Origin: a virus
IMG/VR virus record: IMGVR_UViG_3300034190_000381
Coordinates: 1-22,803 of that record
DNA: 22,803 nt
Reading direction: 5' to 3' (one strand)
The translations under genes were made by a program, and so were the position numbers. How positions within the stretch are numbered: the stretch's first letter is position 1; each line of letters starts with the position of its first letter. The notes under the pieces were generated by a model. That model saw only the letters and a program-made list of their open reading frames with translations. It was not told the origin of the DNA and searched no databases. Positions 20,861-22,803 of the stretch are shown here, in pieces.

Positions 20861-22725
20861 CGGCGACCGTCTGGGCGCATCTCAAGTCGAGGGGAACCCA
20901 GCCTCCAGTCAACCCCTGTTGTATCGCTTGAAACCTTCAGGTTCATCTGTCTGCCACGCAGTCGCATAAACAACTGGTTGGTGTAGTTGTCCTGCCCTGA
21001 AACCACAGAGGTACGAATCACGTCACCCGAGTCTGAGCCTTGCCCTGAAGCACTGCCGTTGTAGTTACGAGCCGTCATCGTAAACTCTACCTGCGGTGCT
21101 GCCGCCGTTGAGTTGCTGAAGTTTAAATCAGGAATAATCCTGCGGATAAACATAAACTGATCTCCGTCGCCGATATCAAAGTCCGACGACTGGACAAACG
21201 CATCGACCGGAACAGCAGGGTTCTGGCTCCCGTCGTCCAAACCAAACTCTTGGTCGTACAGATACTGGTCGGTGCTTGCGGCTTGCGGGTATGAACGCTG
21301 GCCTGCGGCTCGGTCGTTCCAAGCTGTGCGGGCTAGCTTACCGTAGTACCACGTCTGCTCGAGGTAGTTGTACACAACGTAGCTGTCGATTTCTTCGCTG
21401 CTTGCGGAGCAGTAGTACCACCAGACTTCGCTTTGGCTGGCCAAGCTGCCTGCATGGAACTTAAACGACTGGTTGCGGTTGATGTCTTTAAACACATACT
21501 GGCGAACGCTGCACGGAATCGGCTGAATACGACCATCGTACATGTAGAAGTTCTCTTGCCCCATCCAGAACACAACGTCGTTAACGCTGATGGCGGTGTT
21601 AGGTCCAGCAATGCGGATGTTATCCCCAAGCAAAGCCGTGCCGAATGTGTACGGTGGTCCTAGGAACTGGAGACTGTGCAAGCTGTGGTCAGTCCAAATA
21701 AGGATCTGACGAGTAGTCCGAAGCGCCGTTACAATCTCAGAACCCTGTGACAAGCGAAGATCACCAGCGGTGTTCGTTGCGGTAGGGGTCCAATCTGTAG
21801 GGCTTTCTTGGCTTGACCAGCGGATTAACAACGGATCCTGTTCAGTTTCACCGATCGGGTTCGCACCAAAGCAAAGAACGTGTCTGTCAACCTCAGAAAC
21901 CAAGACCTTGCGGGCTACAGTCGGAACATCGGAAGCGCCTGCCAGAGAAGACAGAGACACGGCCCGTGATCCTACGCCCGCAGAAGCATCCCAATAGTAG
22001 ATGTCTTCGTCGGCAATGTTCATCAACAAGTCTTCGCCAAAGTCGTCTGCGAACCAAAGACGAAGCGATTGCCCCGCCAAGGAACCTGCGCCAGAACCCC
22101 AAGTAAATCGGCCCCATGTACCAGCACCCCAGCCAGGGCCGAGGATCGTGGTGTTTAGACCGATGTTGATTTGATACGCAGCTTCAACAGAAGATCCACC
22201 GCCAGCAGTAGAGCCCGAGGTAGAAACCCCACCCGTGTCCACAGTGTAGGTGCTGGAGTCGATGACGGAGGTGACCTCCTGCTCTTTGTTGAGGTCGGAT
22301 TGTGTTAGTCCGTCAACTGCATTGGCCCCAGAGAACGTCACGAAGTCCCCGACCACAGCTCCGTGCCCCGCGTCGGTCACTCGGATAACGCCTGTGCCAG
22401 CGGTCTGCGTTGTGAATGGGTTAGCTCCGAGGGTCACGGTCCGACGAATCGGCGTGATATCGTACAGAACCCCTGAGTCCTCTAGATATGCCTTGGTGTT
22501 TGTCCCCATGAACAAAAGGTTCTCGGAGGACAGAGTCACGAAGTCGTGTAGCTTGCGGCACGTTCCGTTGAACGCCTCGGTTCCAACCTTCACCCAACCT
22601 CCAATGCGTTCGACAAAGCCCGAGCGGAAACGGATTTTATCCCCGTCGTACCAACCGCCCTCGTTAGAGTAGTTGGTGCCCTCTCGGTTAATGCCGGGGC
22701 GAAATTGGAGTTTGGTTAATGGCAT
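20857..22725 (-). CDS. putative head-closure/tail protein (P22 gp10-like)
   Basis: A 622-residue beta-rich protein. It starts with FRPGINREGTNYSNEGGWYD, then KIRFRSGFVERIGGW, a pattern (W-D-D-VRFR-G--E-IGGW) that I recall from structural proteins of podovirus-like marine phages related to the P22 gp10 stabilisation/head-closure family. The body is repeated beta strands with Gly/Ser/Thr loops and many Trp/Tyr (for example WTDHSLHSLQF, FWMGQENFYMYDG), as in a beta-propeller hub. It is longer than P22 gp10 (472 aa). It lies first among the recognisable late genes here, ahead of the ejection-like genes, as in P22. A CGGAG site lies 11 bases before the ATG. The structural role is likely; the exact one is less sure. 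Confidence 0.65.
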   Translation of the reverse strand: MPLTKLQFRPGINREGTNYSNEGGWYDGDKIRFRSGFVERIGGWVKVGTEAFNGTCRKLHDFVTLSSENLLFMGTNTKAYLEDSGVLYDITPIRRTVTLGANPFTTQTAGTGVIRVTDAGHGAVVGDFVTFSGANAVDGLTQSDLNKEQEVTSVIDSSTYTVDTGGVSTSGSTAGGGSSVEAAYQINIGLNTTILGPGWGAGTWGRFTWGSGAGSLAGQSLRLWFADDFGEDLLMNIADEDIYYWDASAGVGSRAVSLSSLAGASDVPTVARKVLVSEVDRHVLCFGANPIGETEQDPLLIRWSSQESPTDWTPTATNTAGDLRLSQGSEIVTALRTTRQILIWTDHSLHSLQFLGPPYTFGTALLGDNIRIAGPNTAISVNDVVFWMGQENFYMYDGRIQPIPCSVRQYVFKDINRNQSFKFHAGSLASQSEVWWYYCSASSEEIDSYVVYNYLEQTWYYGKLARTAWNDRAAGQRSYPQAASTDQYLYDQEFGLDDGSQNPAVPVDAFVQSSDFDIGDGDQFMFIRRIIPDLNFSNSTAAAPQVEFTMTARNYNGSASGQGSDSGDVIRTSVVSGQDNYTNQLFMRLRGRQMNLKVSSDTTGVDWRLGSPRLEMRPDGRR

Positions 22726-22731
22726 CGAGCA

Positions 22732-22803
22732 TTACTCCGCGTCTTGAATTGTCAGTGTACCCGCAGCAACCTGCTTGGATATTTCTGCGTAGTGACGGTT
22801 GGC
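22732..22803 (-). CDS. 3' end of an upstream late gene (partial)
   Basis: The last 23 codons of a gene cut by the window edge. They read in frame without stop from the edge to TAA and end KQVAAGTLTIQDAE. The stop lies 6 bases before the ATG of the head-closure-like gene, in keeping with the tight late operon. The piece is too short to identify. Confidence 0.5.
   Translation of the reverse strand, partial: ANRHYAEISKQVAAGTLTIQDAE

Noticed and set aside
1-22803. tRNA, rRNA, integrase, transposase and insertion sequence
   Set aside because: Reading the window, I found no cloverleaf-like segment, no integrase or transposase motif and no flanking terminal repeats. This was by eye, so a weak tRNA could be missed.

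Overview
The window is a stretch of a tailed bacteriophage (Caudoviricetes) genome, probably a lytic or lytic-leaning phage of an alphaproteobacterium and plausibly marine. The phage call rests on a dense set of tiny overlapping genes, an A-family DNA polymerase with its own replication module, and a long opposite-strand operon of virion proteins carrying motifs I recall from marine phages. The host guess rests mainly on a GcrA-like protein (GcrA is an alphaproteobacterial cell-cycle regulator) and is an inference. No integrase, terminase, portal, major capsid, lysis gene, tRNA or CRISPR array is present here; the missing head genes probably lie beyond the right edge.

Layout. (1) 20-3177, plus strand: an early/accessory block of about a dozen small genes, mostly joined by ATGA-type overlaps. 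It holds an Api92-like ferredoxin-fold protein, a GcrA-like HTH protein, a second Myb/SANT-like HTH protein, a DnaJ-type zinc-finger protein, an HTH-tailed protein, an OB/winged-helix-like protein and a ribbon-helix-helix protein with its own sigma70-type promoter. Two strong hairpins end the block at about 3168-3240. (2) 3232-4919, minus strand: a two-gene unit with a SNF2-like SF2 helicase and a small unknown protein. (3) 4996-12108, plus strand: the replication operon. Its order is coiled-coil protein, putative ssDNA-binding protein with an SSB-type tail, a perfect 10-bp hairpin, an archaeo-eukaryotic-type primase, an AlpA-like HTH protein, a UvrD-like SF1 helicase, a DUF6378-like protein, DNA polymerase I with 3'-5' exonuclease, and a small helical protein. 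(4) 12098-22803, minus strand: the virion operon, read leftward. Its order is a cut-off gene, a P22 gp10-like head-closure/tail protein, a 94-aa protein, a zinc-ribbon protein, a glycine-rich protein, a Gln/Ala-rich protein and two very large proteins (832 and 1378 aa). The size series of the last genes resembles the ejection (internal core) proteins of podoviruses.

How it may work together. The primase, two helicases, polymerase and ssDNA-binding protein look like a self-contained replisome without a DnaB/DnaG-type enzyme in view. The ssDNA-binding protein and the primase share a D-I-P-F C-terminal tip, the signature by which SSB proteins recruit partners. The polymerase carries leucine at the position equivalent to Phe762 of E. 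coli Pol I. The hairpin between the ssDNA-binding protein and the primase could let the former be made in excess. The many small DNA-binding proteins at the left would be candidates for host take-over or for timing of the modules.
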